From assembly GCA_018436095.1 (NCBI GenBank), contig JAHDMJ010000023.1, forward strand, positions 20,412 to 84,411: 64,000 nt of DNA, given 5' to 3'. Positions 18,597-27,791 of the stretch are shown piece by piece. Positions within the stretch are counted from its first letter, which is position 1. Each line of letters opens with the position of its first letter. The notes below the pieces were generated by a model. It was not told where the DNA came from. It saw nothing but the letters and a program-made list of their open reading frames with translations, and searched no databases. The DNA comes from Clostridia bacterium (GTDB lineage Bacteria > Bacillota > Peptococcia > DRI-13 > UBA5745). Both the position numbers and the translations under genes were made by a program.

Positions 18597-19199
18597 TCAG
18601 CTCTGGCCTACTGCATATATTCGGTCACAAATACGGTGCAGCAGGCTCTTTTCGTGGCTGACCACGATCAATCCAAGATTTCGGCCTTGGCATATTTTGA
18701 GGAGGCTGTGCCAAATCTTGGCCTGTGTTATGGCATCAAGCATCGTCGTCATCTCGTCGGCTATCAGATACTTTGTTTCGGGGTTCAGGGCTCGGGCAAT
18801 GCAGAATCTTTGCAGTTCCCCACCCGAAAGCTCAATTGGCCATCGATTCATCCATTCCTCCCGAATTTCAAAGGCATCTAAAATATCTTGGGAGGGGATA
18901 TACGATTCTGTCAGTATCTCGTACATACGCCACTTAGGATCAACAGCTTTTTCCGGATGCTGGTAAATAAGCTGTACCGGACGGAATTTACGCTGCCGGA
19001 AAACGTTGTTATCCAGTAGGACACGCCCCTCAAGGGGAGGCATATACCCTGCCAATATTCGGGCTAGGGTGGTTTTTCCGCAGCCGCTATAACCGGACAG
19101 ACCCAGCACCTCGCCGGGTTCCACTGAAATATTGATATCTTTAAAGACCCACTGTTCTTTCTGGTAATAGAAACCTAGGCCTTCACCAATCAAGGGCAT
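18597..19199 (-). CDS. ABC transporter ATP-binding subunit (nickel/oligopeptide type, short form)
   Basis: This is the second ATPase of a peptide/nickel importer. Walker A is GYSGCGKTT, the signature is LSGGELQR, and Walker B with its Glu is YLIADEMT. At 200 residues it lacks the C-terminal oligopeptide-transporter extension of typical DppF/NikE proteins (about 260 or more) but keeps all ATPase motifs, as NikE-like short forms do. It overlaps the preceding ATPase gene by 10 nt and is the last gene of the operon. Confidence 0.88.
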   Translation of the reverse strand: MPLIGEGLGFYYQKEQWVFKDINISVEPGEVLGLSGYSGCGKTTLARILAGYMPPLEGRVLLDNNVFRQRKFRPVQLIYQHPEKAVDPKWRMYEILTESYIPSQDILDAFEIREEWMNRWPIELSGGELQRFCIARALNPETKYLIADEMTTMLDAITQAKIWHSLLKICQGRNLGLIVVSHEKSLLHRICDRIYAVGQS

Positions 19200-20020
19200 A
19201 ATTCGGTTCCTCCTTCCGCTCTAAACTCCAAATCAAAATCATTTTGTGGCAGGGCTCTCCATAATCTGCGGGTATAATCGGTTTGCAGGCCTTCACCCTT
19301 TCCCTCAAATGCCGAAGCCTCGGATATTTCAACAGTACGCCCGTCTTTAATTACGGCCATGCGATCTGCGATTTCCAACGCCGACATGATATCATGAGTG
19401 ATCAGCATAACTCCCGCCCCCGCATCAGCGAATTTTTTAAGCTGTTTCAAAATTTCCGATAACGCCTGGGGATGGATGCCGGGCGTAGGCTCGTCAGCGA
19501 TGACCAAGCGCACGCCTTCACGTACGCTGGTGGCGAATAGTACACGGCGCAGCATACCTCCGGAAAGTTCATAAGGAAATAGGTTGCTGGTATTTTCCTG
19601 CAAATCGTACTGGCAAAACAGTTCCTGCTGTTTTTTCTTAGCCTGACTTTTTTCCAGTCCAATCTGTACCTGCTTACCTACAGGCATAAGCGGATCCAAA
19701 TAGTTGACGGACTGCGGAATGAAAGAGATTTCCTTGCCGCGCAGTTGAATTTTACGTTCATCAGTCAGTTCCTCTCCGCAGTACATAATTTGTCCCTTGC
19801 AGATGGCATTTCCAGGCAGTATGCCAAGTACCGCATGGGCAAGCAGGCTTTTACCTGAACCGCTTGCGCCTACTACAGCCACGATTTCCCCTTCGTGTAT
19901 ATCTACGTGCAGATCTGCAATCGGTTTAATCGTACGTTTCTGTGTTCCTTTAAAATATTGTGTAAAACCGATCTCCAGTTTTTTCACCTCTAAAAGCGGT
20001 GTTTTTTCTGTCCGATTCAT
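19190..20020 (-). CDS. ABC transporter ATP-binding subunit (DppD/NikD type)
   Basis: This ATPase has about 276 residues, with Walker A GASGSGKSL, signature LSGGMLRR and Walker B LVIADEPT. It pairs with the next ATPase to drive import. An ATG at 20038 is in frame, but AGGGGG lies 6 nt before the ATG at 20020, which is therefore chosen. The frame begins close behind the permease stop. Confidence 0.88.
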   Translation of the reverse strand: MNRTEKTPLLEVKKLEIGFTQYFKGTQKRTIKPIADLHVDIHEGEIVAVVGASGSGKSLLAHAVLGILPGNAICKGQIMYCGEELTDERKIQLRGKEISFIPQSVNYLDPLMPVGKQVQIGLEKSQAKKKQQELFCQYDLQENTSNLFPYELSGGMLRRVLFATSVREGVRLVIADEPTPGIHPQALSEILKQLKKFADAGAGVMLITHDIMSALEIADRMAVIKDGRTVEISEASAFEGKGEGLQTDYTRRLWRALPQNDFDLEFRAEGGTELCP

Positions 20021-20030
20021 CATAATCCCC

Positions 20031-20867
20031 CTATTCATTGGAACTCGTAGGCTCCATCATGATACGGAGCTGCTCGCCGATATTATCAAAGCTCTTGATT
20101 ACGATTACCAGTAAAAGCCCGGGAAAGAGGACCAGCCACCACTTTCCTGTAGAAATATGGTTCATTGCCTCCGAAAGAATGATGCCGATGGCCGGAGTCT
20201 GGGGAGACAGGCCGAACCCCAAAAAAGTCAGCGCCGCTTCATGCAGAATCACATGAGGAAACATTAGCAAAAACCCGATCATGATTTGCGGAAACACAGA
20301 CGGCAAAATATGCTTACTGGCAATAAACCAGGCAGATTTCCCATAGCTTCTGGAAATATGGATATATTCTGCATTTTGAAGCTGCAAAACCTCGGCCCGA
20401 ACCACCCTTGCCAAAGACATCCAATGTGTGAAAGAGACGCCGAGAACGATGCCCCGGATGCCGCCTCCCGCAATAAAGGATATTAGAATCATAAACACAA
20501 GATGGGGCATTCCAATAAATAAATCTATAACCCATGAGATTGCGTTGTCTACTTTCTTCCCGAAGATAGCCGCTCCGGTTCCCATTACCGTAGCGACAAC
20601 TACGCTCATCATAGACGCAAATGCTCCAACTGCCAAAGACAGGCGCAGCCCTTTGATCGTTCTTGTCAGCATATCCCGCCCTAACCAGTCTGTTCCGAAC
20701 AGGTGCTTTGAGCTTGGCGGCAGGTTTTTGCTTCCCGCGTTCAACCGAAGATTTGTGTCGCCGAGTATAAAACTAAGTATTAAAATGCTCAATAAAAGAA
20801 TGGTAGAAAATGCCAGCATCCTGACCATTTTCTTTCTTGTATTCTGCTCCGGTTTCTTCTTGTCCAT
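20031..20867 (-). CDS. ABC transporter permease (DppC/NikC type)
   Basis: This is an integral membrane subunit of 278 residues. One N-terminal helix (about 15-32) is followed by a soluble segment with KHLFGTDWLGRDMLTR, the hallmark of DppC-like permeases, and then by five helices. The EAA-type loop sits near HWMSLARVVRAEVLQL. It forms the heterodimeric pore with the upstream permease, 1 bp away. Confidence 0.92.
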   Translation of the reverse strand: MDKKKPEQNTRKKMVRMLAFSTILLLSILILSFILGDTNLRLNAGSKNLPPSSKHLFGTDWLGRDMLTRTIKGLRLSLAVGAFASMMSVVVATVMGTGAAIFGKKVDNAISWVIDLFIGMPHLVFMILISFIAGGGIRGIVLGVSFTHWMSLARVVRAEVLQLQNAEYIHISRSYGKSAWFIASKHILPSVFPQIMIGFLLMFPHVILHEAALTFLGFGLSPQTPAIGIILSEAMNHISTGKWWLVLFPGLLLVIVIKSFDNIGEQLRIMMEPTSSNE

Positions 20868-20868
20868 T

Positions 20869-21837
20869 TTAACCGTCCCCCTTTATACGCGGATCGACGA
20901 CCATATTCAGGATATCCGCAATAAAATTTCCCATAAAGACAAATAGAGAGCTGATTAAAATGATCCCCATCAGCAAGGGGATATCTCCTTTCAGTCCGGC
21001 GGTGGTCAGAGTGCTTCCCAATCCTGGATAAGCAAATACCTGTTCAGCAAGTACGGAGCCGCCAAACAGCTCACCGAAGTAAGCAAATTGCAGGGAAATG
21101 GCAGGGATGATGGAGTTGCGAAAACCATGGTTTATAAAAATCTGCCATTTGCTTTCGCCTCTTGCCTTAGCAAATAGCACATATTCAGTATTAAGGATAT
21201 CAATCATCTTTTCCCGGGTATGCATCGCAATGTTTGCGACTCCTAAAATACTAAGTGTCAGTGCAGGCAGCACAAAATGCCTCACCCGGTCGATAAAAAG
21301 CACTTCACTGTCCAGTACGCCGGCCGGCGCGGCAAGACCTACAGGAAACCATCTGAGCCATACTGCAAAAACGATAAGAAGAATAAGCCCCAGCCAGAAG
21401 ATGGGAGTGGAAACCAACGTATAGCTGTACCACTTTATAACTTTATCAAGGGGTTTGCCCCGATTCATAGCGGAAACAACACCAAGCAAGTATCCTAAGG
21501 ACCCAGATAAAACCCATGCGGTTCCCATCAAAGCGAACGAGGTCATTGCGCGGCTCTTGATAATGCTGATTACGGGACTGCGGTACAGCTTGGATATTCC
21601 GAAATTTCCTTGGAGTAAAGAGCGCGCCCATGAAAAGTATTGCTCTGCGGGGCTTTTATCTATTCCCCAGTACTCCCTGATTTTTTCAATCTGTTCAGGG
21701 GATGCGGAGCTGTCACCTCCCACATAAGCGTTCACAGGATCCATGGGAGATATATGGATCAGCCAAAATGTCAGAATCGATAAGCCGATGATCAGCGTAA
21801 CCATACGAACTATACGAATCAAAATTGTTTTTGCCAA
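20869..21837 (-). CDS. ABC transporter permease (DppB/NikB type)
   Basis: This is an integral membrane subunit of about 322 residues with an N-terminal helix and five further helices. PVNAYVGG and the cytoplasmic loop NTEYVLFAKARGESKWQIF match DppB/NikB. The frame extends to 21861, but the TTG at 21837, 7 nt after AAGGAGG, is the best start. It follows the binding-protein gene by about 98 bp. Confidence 0.9.
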   Translation of the reverse strand: MAKTILIRIVRMVTLIIGLSILTFWLIHISPMDPVNAYVGGDSSASPEQIEKIREYWGIDKSPAEQYFSWARSLLQGNFGISKLYRSPVISIIKSRAMTSFALMGTAWVLSGSLGYLLGVVSAMNRGKPLDKVIKWYSYTLVSTPIFWLGLILLIVFAVWLRWFPVGLAAPAGVLDSEVLFIDRVRHFVLPALTLSILGVANIAMHTREKMIDILNTEYVLFAKARGESKWQIFINHGFRNSIIPAISLQFAYFGELFGGSVLAEQVFAYPGLGSTLTTAGLKGDIPLLMGIILISSLFVFMGNFIADILNMVVDPRIKGDG

Positions 21838-21935
21838 TGTGCTTCCTCCTTGCATCATCAAGAAAAGGAAGCTTGCGGGAAGCGGCGGCTTCCGGCAAAC
21901 TCCCGATTTCTAATGTCTTTGTAAGTAGCAGCAGA

Positions 21936-23621
21936 TCAATCTGCCCACGTCCATTCCGTAATATTTCCAAACAGCGCCCATTCGTGACCGTGAGAATGAA
22001 TCGGCTGCTTGCCCACATCGAGCTTCTCGTTTGCCAGATATAGATGATCCACCCGGGCCAGCCAGATGATGGGGATATCGCCAAGTGTGCCGAAGCCGGT
22101 TTGGCCATCCCACTGTGCAAGCTTCCAGTATTTATTGGCTTCATCCTGGGTAGGCGCCTGCATAGCTTTGTCCAGATACTCGTCCACAATAGGATTAGTA
22201 TAGTGGGTCAAATTCTCATAGCCCCGATTGATAACCGAGGAATGGTACATGGTATAAAGCTGATGAGGATGGTGGCGTCCGCCGCCCCACATCACCGCAT
22301 TTTCTTTACCTTTGACGTAAATCTCATCCCAGGTCATTCCTATGGCGTTGATTTTGATGCCAAAAGCCTGGGCCAGATCAGCTGCCGCCAAAGACATATC
22401 GCTTCGAAGTTGATCGCTGGAGCTAAAGAGCAAGTTGAATTCTGCTTTTAGGCCATCCTTTTCAACAACACCGTCATTGTCGGTATCTACCCATCCGCCT
22501 TCGGCAAGAATTCTTTTAGCTTCCTCAATATTTCCGTCCTGAATGACGGTTTCCGTATTAAACCAAGGCAGGTAATCGCAAAGAGAGAAGGCTTTCTGGC
22601 CATAGCCATCCAGCGCAATATCAATAATTGAATCGCGGCTTAATCCTGCACTCAATGCCTTGCGGATGGCAAGGTCAGAGGTGACGTCATTACCGACATT
22701 GACATCGTTTTCGTTGATCTTTCCTTTGCCGCCGCTTCTTTGCGTAGGCATGGAAATTCCCCGGGAATCGATGCTCTCAAAATTAAGAAGAGTCATGCCT
22801 TCAATGTTTTGATCGGCAAACGTGGGAGGAACATAAACGATATCGGCTTCCCCGGCTTTGGCGGCTGCCAGCGCCGCATCCTCCGCCAACAGAAGAAGCG
22901 TCAGTCTCTTGAACTGCGGTACTGTTCCATACCAATACTCATTGTATTCCATGATGATCTGCTGACCGTCATTGTACTGAATTACCTTATAAGGACCCGA
23001 ACCGACAGGATTGTTTGAGTAATTATCGTCATACAAATCCTTCGGAACTATCCCTATTTCGGTAAGCTGGCTGACAAAGGTAGAGCGAGGTTCTTTAAGT
23101 GTAATAACAATAGTGGATTTATCTTTAGCGTCTATGGATTGCATAAAGGATAAATCAAATTTAACACCGTCTTCTTTAAGCATTTCGTATGTAAATTTCA
23201 CATCCTCCGCCGTAACTGGATTGCCGTCGGAGAACTTCACATCATCCCGGAGCGGAAAGGTCCATGTCAGAGCATCTTCACTGACTTCGTAAGATTTGGC
23301 TAAATCAGGCACAAAGTTCATGTCCGAATCGATTCTTAGCAGAGAGCTGTGCGTCAAACGAATTTGTGCATGGGTTCCCCAGCCTTTTTTGGGGTCAAAT
23401 ACGCCGGTATCGGTTTTACCTACGGCAAGTATAAGTTCTTCCTTCTTGGGGGCGGCTTGCGAAGGCGTATTTGGCTCATCAAGGGGCTGAGCTGAGGACG
23501 GAGATGGGGTTTGTGCAGAAGAAGAACTGCAGCCGGCCACTGCAAACCCGACCGATGCTATCATAACCATGCATAGTGACATAGCCCGCTTCCACGGCAT
23601 ATATTTCTTTGTCTTATCCAT
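21936..23621 (-). CDS. Extracellular solute-binding lipoprotein, family 5 (nickel/peptide)
   Basis: This is the substrate-binding component of the ABC importer, with 561 residues. The signal peptide ends in a lipobox (VAGC, C31), so it is a lipoprotein. A Ser/Pro-rich linker leads to the SBP family 5 fold, with LTWTFPLRDDVKFSDGNPVTAEDV as its typical signature. Substrate could be nickel chelates, oligopeptides or haem; residues deciding this cannot be assigned safely. ATGGAGGG precedes the ATG. It is the first gene of the operon, behind an inverted repeat at 23657-23680. Confidence 0.9.
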   Translation of the reverse strand: MDKTKKYMPWKRAMSLCMVMIASVGFAVAGCSSSSAQTPSPSSAQPLDEPNTPSQAAPKKEELILAVGKTDTGVFDPKKGWGTHAQIRLTHSSLLRIDSDMNFVPDLAKSYEVSEDALTWTFPLRDDVKFSDGNPVTAEDVKFTYEMLKEDGVKFDLSFMQSIDAKDKSTIVITLKEPRSTFVSQLTEIGIVPKDLYDDNYSNNPVGSGPYKVIQYNDGQQIIMEYNEYWYGTVPQFKRLTLLLLAEDAALAAAKAGEADIVYVPPTFADQNIEGMTLLNFESIDSRGISMPTQRSGGKGKINENDVNVGNDVTSDLAIRKALSAGLSRDSIIDIALDGYGQKAFSLCDYLPWFNTETVIQDGNIEEAKRILAEGGWVDTDNDGVVEKDGLKAEFNLLFSSSDQLRSDMSLAAADLAQAFGIKINAIGMTWDEIYVKGKENAVMWGGGRHHPHQLYTMYHSSVINRGYENLTHYTNPIVDEYLDKAMQAPTQDEANKYWKLAQWDGQTGFGTLGDIPIIWLARVDHLYLANEKLDVGKQPIHSHGHEWALFGNITEWTWAD

Positions 23622-23656
23622 TTTATTCCCTCCATATAAAATAAAAATCGTCTTAT

Positions 23657-23680
23657 CATATAGCTATATTGGGCTATATG
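23657..23680. promoter_or_regulatory. Operator-like inverted repeat upstream of the ABC transporter operon
   Basis: CATATAGC and GCTATATG form a perfect 8-bp inverted repeat with an 8-bp spacer, 36 bp before the binding-protein start, in AT-rich DNA where the promoter should be. It differs from the E. coli NikR consensus. The nearby response regulator is a possible ligand. The rest of the 23681-23852 gap shows nothing. Confidence 0.45.
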
Positions 23681-23852
23681 ACATAAACAACAGCTTGGTT
23701 AGCCACTTCTAACTATAATGCAAGATATACTTCAATTCAATCAGTAAGGGGGATTCTTCAGAATTCTTCAGAATTTAAACATAAGATTTGCTAATTATCA
23801 AATATGCTATTTTAAGAGCTATCCAAATGATCAAATAATTTATTTAGACGCC

Positions 23853-23900
23853 AAAAAACCCCTTATTCCCAAAGAAACTCTTAGAGAATAAGGGGTTTTT
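23853..23900. terminator. Bidirectional terminator after the thiamin operon
   Basis: AAAACCCCTTATTC pairs with GAATAAGGGGTTTT around a 17-nt loop, with A residues on the left and T residues on the right. It can act in both directions and ends the minus-strand thi operon 30 bp past thiD. Confidence 0.85.
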
Positions 23901-23929
23901 ACTTGCGAATCCCGTCTTGCCCGCTCCTA

Positions 23930-24712
23930 TTACCTAATACAATAGTTATGCTCTATGGGTCCGGCGCCCTGGCCAAGGTCAAGCATTGCCCGCAAAGCCC
24001 CCGTCAGATAGGCCTTAGCCTGGCCGATACTTTCCTGCAGGTTCATGCCGGCAGCTAAGTTGCAGGCTATGGCTGAAGAAAGGGTGCAGCCGGTGCCATG
24101 GGCATTGGGATTATTGATATACTCCCCTTTATACCAGTGCTGGCTGCCCTTTTCGTAAAGCAGATCTGTGGCTCTGTTGCCCAGATGGCCACCCTTGATC
24201 AGAATGCCGCCGCCGTAATTCCGCGCTATTTTTTCGGCGGCTTTAACCATTCCCGCCTCATCCTTGATTTCAAAGCCGCATAAAACCTGGGCCTCCGGAA
24301 TATTGGGCGTAATGACAGTCCCCAAGGGCAATAGCTGAGTCAGCAAAGCTGACCTGGCCTCATCACTAAGGAGCTTGCCGCCGCTGGTGGATATCATAAC
24401 CGGGTCCACCACTATATTTTTGGCCCCATACTGCCGCAGCTTGACCACAATCACCTCAATGATCTTGCTGTTTGAGACCATGCCAATCTTTACGGCGTCA
24501 GGATAAATATCGGTGAAAATACAGTCCAGCTGCTGGGCTACAAATTCCGGCGTTGCATCCATAATACCGTAGACCCCGGTGGTGTTCTGCGCCGTCAAGG
24601 CGGTGATTACGCTCATGGCGTACATTTTATGAACGGCAATAGTCTTGATATCCGCCTGTATCCCGGCGCCGCCGCTGCAATCGGAACCGGCTATGGTAAG
24701 CACTTTTTTCAT
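23930..24712 (-). CDS. thiD: Hydroxymethylpyrimidine/phosphomethylpyrimidine kinase
   Basis: The enzyme phosphorylates HMP and then HMP-P to HMP-PP for thiamin synthesis. VLTIAGSDCSGGAGIQADIK at the N-terminus is the family signature; IKGGH and NPNAHGTGCTLSSAIA (anion hole and catalytic Asp region) are typical, although NPNAHG replaces the more usual T-N-T-H-G. The 260-residue form from the ATG at 24712 fits the family. The gene starts 11 bp after thiE and closes the operon. Confidence 0.94.
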   Translation of the reverse strand: MKKVLTIAGSDCSGGAGIQADIKTIAVHKMYAMSVITALTAQNTTGVYGIMDATPEFVAQQLDCIFTDIYPDAVKIGMVSNSKIIEVIVVKLRQYGAKNIVVDPVMISTSGGKLLSDEARSALLTQLLPLGTVITPNIPEAQVLCGFEIKDEAGMVKAAEKIARNYGGGILIKGGHLGNRATDLLYEKGSQHWYKGEYINNPNAHGTGCTLSSAIACNLAAGMNLQESIGQAKAYLTGALRAMLDLGQGAGPIEHNYCIR

Positions 24713-24723
24713 CGGGCTGTCCT

Positions 24724-25407
24724 TCACGGCTCTAAGTCCTCCTTTACCGTTTTCTCCGCCAGCACTCTCAAATGGCGGCATTCTGCCTCGATATCCTCAG
24801 CTTTAAAAATCGCCGATACCAGGGCTACGCCGGCAATGCCCGTACCGGCCAGCCGGCTCATATTTTCCTTATCTATGCCGCCAATGGCTACTACCGGTAT
24901 GGATACGGCTTGACAAATGGCTTTAAGGGTTTCCCGGCTGACGCTATCGGCATCGGTCTTTGTAGCGGTGGGAAAAACTGCGCCTACGCCCAGGTAATCG
25001 GCACCCTCTGCCTGGGCCAGCAGGGCCTGCTCTACGGTACGGACCGAAACCCCCAGGATCATCTTTTCTCCTATCAGCTTCCGCACCCGGGCGGCCCCCA
25101 TATCCTCCTGGCCCACATGGATGCCGTCGGCGCCGGATTTTACAGCTATTGCCACATTATCATTGACGATGAAGGGCACCCCGTATTGGCGGCACAGGGC
25201 CTTCACCGCCACAGCCTCTGCCAGAAAGGCTGCCTCATCCAGCCCTTTTTCCCGCAACTGGATGCAGGTTGCGCCGCCCCCCAGGGCTGCCTCCACTTGC
25301 TCAAAAAGGCTTTGCCTGCCTGTCCAGGCCCTGTCGGTAACGCCATAAAGCAGCAAGGAATCTTTATCCCACTTCAGTTTATCGGATTTCAGTTTATCGC
25401 ACTTCAT
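24724..25407 (-). CDS. thiE: Thiamin-phosphate synthase
   Basis: The enzyme joins HMP-PP and thiazole phosphate (THZ-P) to form thiamin phosphate. The TIM barrel shows CIQLREKGLDEAAF, FIVNDNVAIAVKSGADGIHVGQ and PVVAIGGIDKENM, all ThiE motifs. The ATG at 25407 lies inside the end of thiM (14-nt overlap), preceded by GGGAG, and gives 227 residues. Residues 2-15 (KCDKLKSDKLKWDK) form a charged repeat of a CDKLKS-like unit, unusual for the family. Confidence 0.94.
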   Translation of the reverse strand: MKCDKLKSDKLKWDKDSLLLYGVTDRAWTGRQSLFEQVEAALGGGATCIQLREKGLDEAAFLAEAVAVKALCRQYGVPFIVNDNVAIAVKSGADGIHVGQEDMGAARVRKLIGEKMILGVSVRTVEQALLAQAEGADYLGVGAVFPTATKTDADSVSRETLKAICQAVSIPVVAIGGIDKENMSRLAGTGIAGVALVSAIFKAEDIEAECRHLRVLAEKTVKEDLEP

Positions 25408-26245
25408 ATTTTGCTCCCACTTCCAATCCCTTACCGTTAAGGTGGTAGATTTCATCGATGATATGGTTGCGGTAAGCGGCATTGCCTTCTCTGGCCGCCA
25501 GCCTGGCAAAAGCCTGCTCACCGCAAAGGCCCATGGCGCAGACGGCAGCCGCCGCTGCCTCCAGGGGATGATGAGGATTAGCGGCCAGATAAGCCGCCGT
25601 CATCGCCGACAGCATACAGCCGGTGCCTGTGATTCTGCTCATCATCGGGTGACCGTTGCGGATGCAGAAAGCTTTTTCGCTGTCGGCAACAATATCAATA
25701 GCGCCGGTGATAACGATAACGGCGCCGCTGGCCTCAGCAAACTTTTTGGCAAAAGCGACGACTGAATCCAGATTTTCTTCAGTGGAGCTATCGGCAGCAT
25801 TGGCATCCACCCCTTTAGTCCCCCCTACAATGCCTGCCATGGTACTGTTTGTCAAGAAAGCAATTGCCAGGGTTTTGATCTCCGAGGCATTGCCCCGAAT
25901 AACGGTAAAGCGCAGAGCCTTCATTAGCTGCAGCGCCGTTTCCGTGCGCAGCTTTGAGGCCCCCGCTCCCACGGGATCAAGGATCACGGGATGACCTAGC
26001 TGATTAGCTTCTTTCCCGGCAGCCAGCATAGCCGGTATTGTAGCGGCAGTCAAGGTGCCGATATTGATGTTGAGGCTATTGCAAATAGAGGTGATCTCCT
26101 CCACTTCGCCGATATCCTCCGCCATGATGGGCGAAGCGCCGCAGGCCAGCAGGACATTGGCACAGTCATTAACGGTAACATAATTCGTAATATTATGGAC
26201 GAGGGGTCCCATCCGCCTGACGTTTTCCAGAAACTCATTAAACAT
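25394..26245 (-). CDS. thiM: Hydroxyethylthiazole kinase
   Basis: The kinase salvages 4-methyl-5-(2-hydroxyethyl)thiazole by phosphorylation. PLVHNITNYVTVNDCANVLL near the N-terminus binds the substrate. HPVILDPVGAGASKLR and ITGTGCMLSAMTAA (nucleotide and catalytic Cys region) are family hallmarks. Length 283 is normal. It overlaps the cytX end by 8 nt. Confidence 0.95.
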   Translation of the reverse strand: MFNEFLENVRRMGPLVHNITNYVTVNDCANVLLACGASPIMAEDIGEVEEITSICNSLNINIGTLTAATIPAMLAAGKEANQLGHPVILDPVGAGASKLRTETALQLMKALRFTVIRGNASEIKTLAIAFLTNSTMAGIVGGTKGVDANAADSSTEENLDSVVAFAKKFAEASGAVIVITGAIDIVADSEKAFCIRNGHPMMSRITGTGCMLSAMTAAYLAANPHHPLEAAAAAVCAMGLCGEQAFARLAAREGNAAYRNHIIDEIYHLNGKGLEVGAKYEVR

Positions 26246-27488
26246 GTTTGTCCAGACTCCTTTCTCTTTGGCTTTTATTTGCAGGGTTTCCTTTGATCAG
26301 CAGATTACCAAAAATACAAAGCAGGCTTGTAATTATCATTACCGGCAAAGTATTACCTACCGGCGTATCGATACTGATAAATCCCCTGTAGATGATAAAG
26401 CCCGCCAGCCATATTACGATATTCAGCCAATCCACTCTTTTCCCGGAATTATCCTTTTTCAAAATAAAATAATCGGTAATTAGAATAGCGGCCATAGGGG
26501 CAAACACAGAACCAATCAAATAGAGAAAATCCGTCATTTCGGTGATTGGCGTTAGTATGGCAAGAGCTGTACCAAAAATACAGACGGCAATAGCCACCGG
26601 CTTCTCTTTAATTTGCCCGGATAGGGCTTTTGAGCTTACGCCGGCGGAGTAAGCGTCCAGGTAAGTGGTGGTAACCGTAGAAAATAAGACGATGATTAAT
26701 CCGACCACACCCAGTCCGGCCTTTATCATGATAGGGGCCACATCGCTTTCTCCCGTGAAAAGTGCCGCTCCCAGTCCGATAATATACATCCAGCAGCTGG
26801 CAAAGCTATAAGTCAAGGCGCTGGACACAGTGGCGGCAAAAGGCTTTTGAGCCTGACTGGTGTAATCGGAAATCAGCGGCAGCCAGGAAAGAGGCATGGC
26901 TACCGCCAACTCAACGGCGGCGCCAAAGCTGAGAGCCGGGCCCGTCAAATCCTGTCCCTGGCCTATACTGCCCTGCCCAACAAGATTCTGGCCGCCTCCT
27001 TTGAAAACTACCCCGCTTAAAACTAAGGTCAGCAGAAACAAACCGCTCATCGTAATAATATTAACCGTCGTAAGTTCCTTAATACCGATGAGCAGCCAGA
27101 CAATGATCAGCCCGCCGATGATCAGGCTCCAAAGCCAGTTGCCGCCTATATCGATAATGGCTCCGGCTGCCGCCGCGCCGCTGACAATCATCACTGCCGT
27201 CCAGCCCACCAACTGCAATACGTTCAGGGAGGAAAAAAGCCGGGAGCCTTTTTCACCAAAGGATATTTTCACCGTTTCCATGGCGCTGCGGCCCGTTTGG
27301 CCGCCGATCAATCCTGCCAGGAAAAATAAAAAGCCGCCGATAAGGTGTCCCGCAAGAATGGCAGCCACACCCTTGGCAAAGCCAAGAGGGGCCAGTAAGG
27401 TACCCGTCAGGATTTCGGCGATGGATACGGCGGCGCCAAACCAAATTAGGCTATTGGCAAAAGTAGTGGTTTTCTTTTCTGTGATCAT
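26238..27488 (-). CDS. cytX: Putative hydroxymethylpyrimidine transporter of the NCS1 family
   Basis: This membrane protein of 416 residues has about 12 hydrophobic helices and resembles the CytX branch of NCS1 permeases. LIWFGAAVSIAEILTGTLLAPLGF opens helix 1, and MPLSWLPLISDYTSQAQKPF is a typical substrate-site helix. CytX genes are usually under TPP riboswitches and clustered with thiM/thiD/thiE, as here, implying uptake of HMP or a related thiamin precursor. AAGGAAAC precedes the ATG. It is the first gene of the riboswitch-controlled operon. Confidence 0.85.
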   Translation of the reverse strand: MITEKKTTTFANSLIWFGAAVSIAEILTGTLLAPLGFAKGVAAILAGHLIGGFLFFLAGLIGGQTGRSAMETVKISFGEKGSRLFSSLNVLQLVGWTAVMIVSGAAAAGAIIDIGGNWLWSLIIGGLIIVWLLIGIKELTTVNIITMSGLFLLTLVLSGVVFKGGGQNLVGQGSIGQGQDLTGPALSFGAAVELAVAMPLSWLPLISDYTSQAQKPFAATVSSALTYSFASCWMYIIGLGAALFTGESDVAPIMIKAGLGVVGLIIVLFSTVTTTYLDAYSAGVSSKALSGQIKEKPVAIAVCIFGTALAILTPITEMTDFLYLIGSVFAPMAAILITDYFILKKDNSGKRVDWLNIVIWLAGFIIYRGFISIDTPVGNTLPVMIITSLLCIFGNLLIKGNPANKSQRERSLDKHV

Positions 27489-27580
27489 TGTTTCCTTCTT
27501 TCTCCAGGGTTCCCTCTTTTGCAGATCATGCCCCTTCAGGGAGAATCCCCCTTCTGGGGAATCCCCCTTCGGGGGGATGC

Positions 27581-27612
27581 AAAAACGGAGAACACCAGTG
27601 TGGTGTTCTCCG
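27581..27612 (-). terminator. Riboswitch-controlled terminator before cytX
   Basis: On the minus strand a perfect 12-bp hairpin CGGAGAACACCA / TGGTGTTCTCCG with a 3-nt loop is followed by TTTTT. It lies between the TPP aptamer and cytX and is the expression platform. Between it and cytX are short G/C-rich GAATCCCCCTTC-type repeats (27540-27578). Confidence 0.93.
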
Positions 27613-27630
27613 CATAAAGCAAGTCAATAT

Positions 27631-27720
27631 CTGCTCCCTACGTTGGCATTACCCACATCAGGTTTAAGGGTCGAAGCTTTTCGCTTCCTCTCAGCCCGTC
27701 TCACGAGCTCCCCTGATTCT
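27631..27720 (-). ncRNA. TPP riboswitch (THI element)
   Basis: On the minus strand the conserved elements appear in order: GGGGAGC, CTGAGAGG, GACCCTTAAACCTGATG, GGGTAATGCCAACGTAGGGA. This matches the TPP aptamer. With the terminator that follows, high thiamin pyrophosphate should switch off the cytX-thiM-thiE-thiD operon by premature termination. Confidence 0.96.
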
Positions 27721-27791
27721 TTTTTACGCCCTTAACCGCTATCGTTTCGGTTGCGGCGCTTCGTTATTATACTGCAATTCTTTTCCCTTTG

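Noticed and set aside
21872..21905. Hairpin GGAAGC / GCTTCC between the binding protein and the permease gene as a terminator
   Set aside because: No T-run follows on the minus strand; it might only tune the ratio of binding protein to permease.
18597..23621. Firm assignment of the ABC transporter as NikABCDE
   Set aside because: Family 5 binding proteins and their permeases do not separate nickel from peptide substrates by eye, so gene names were not given.
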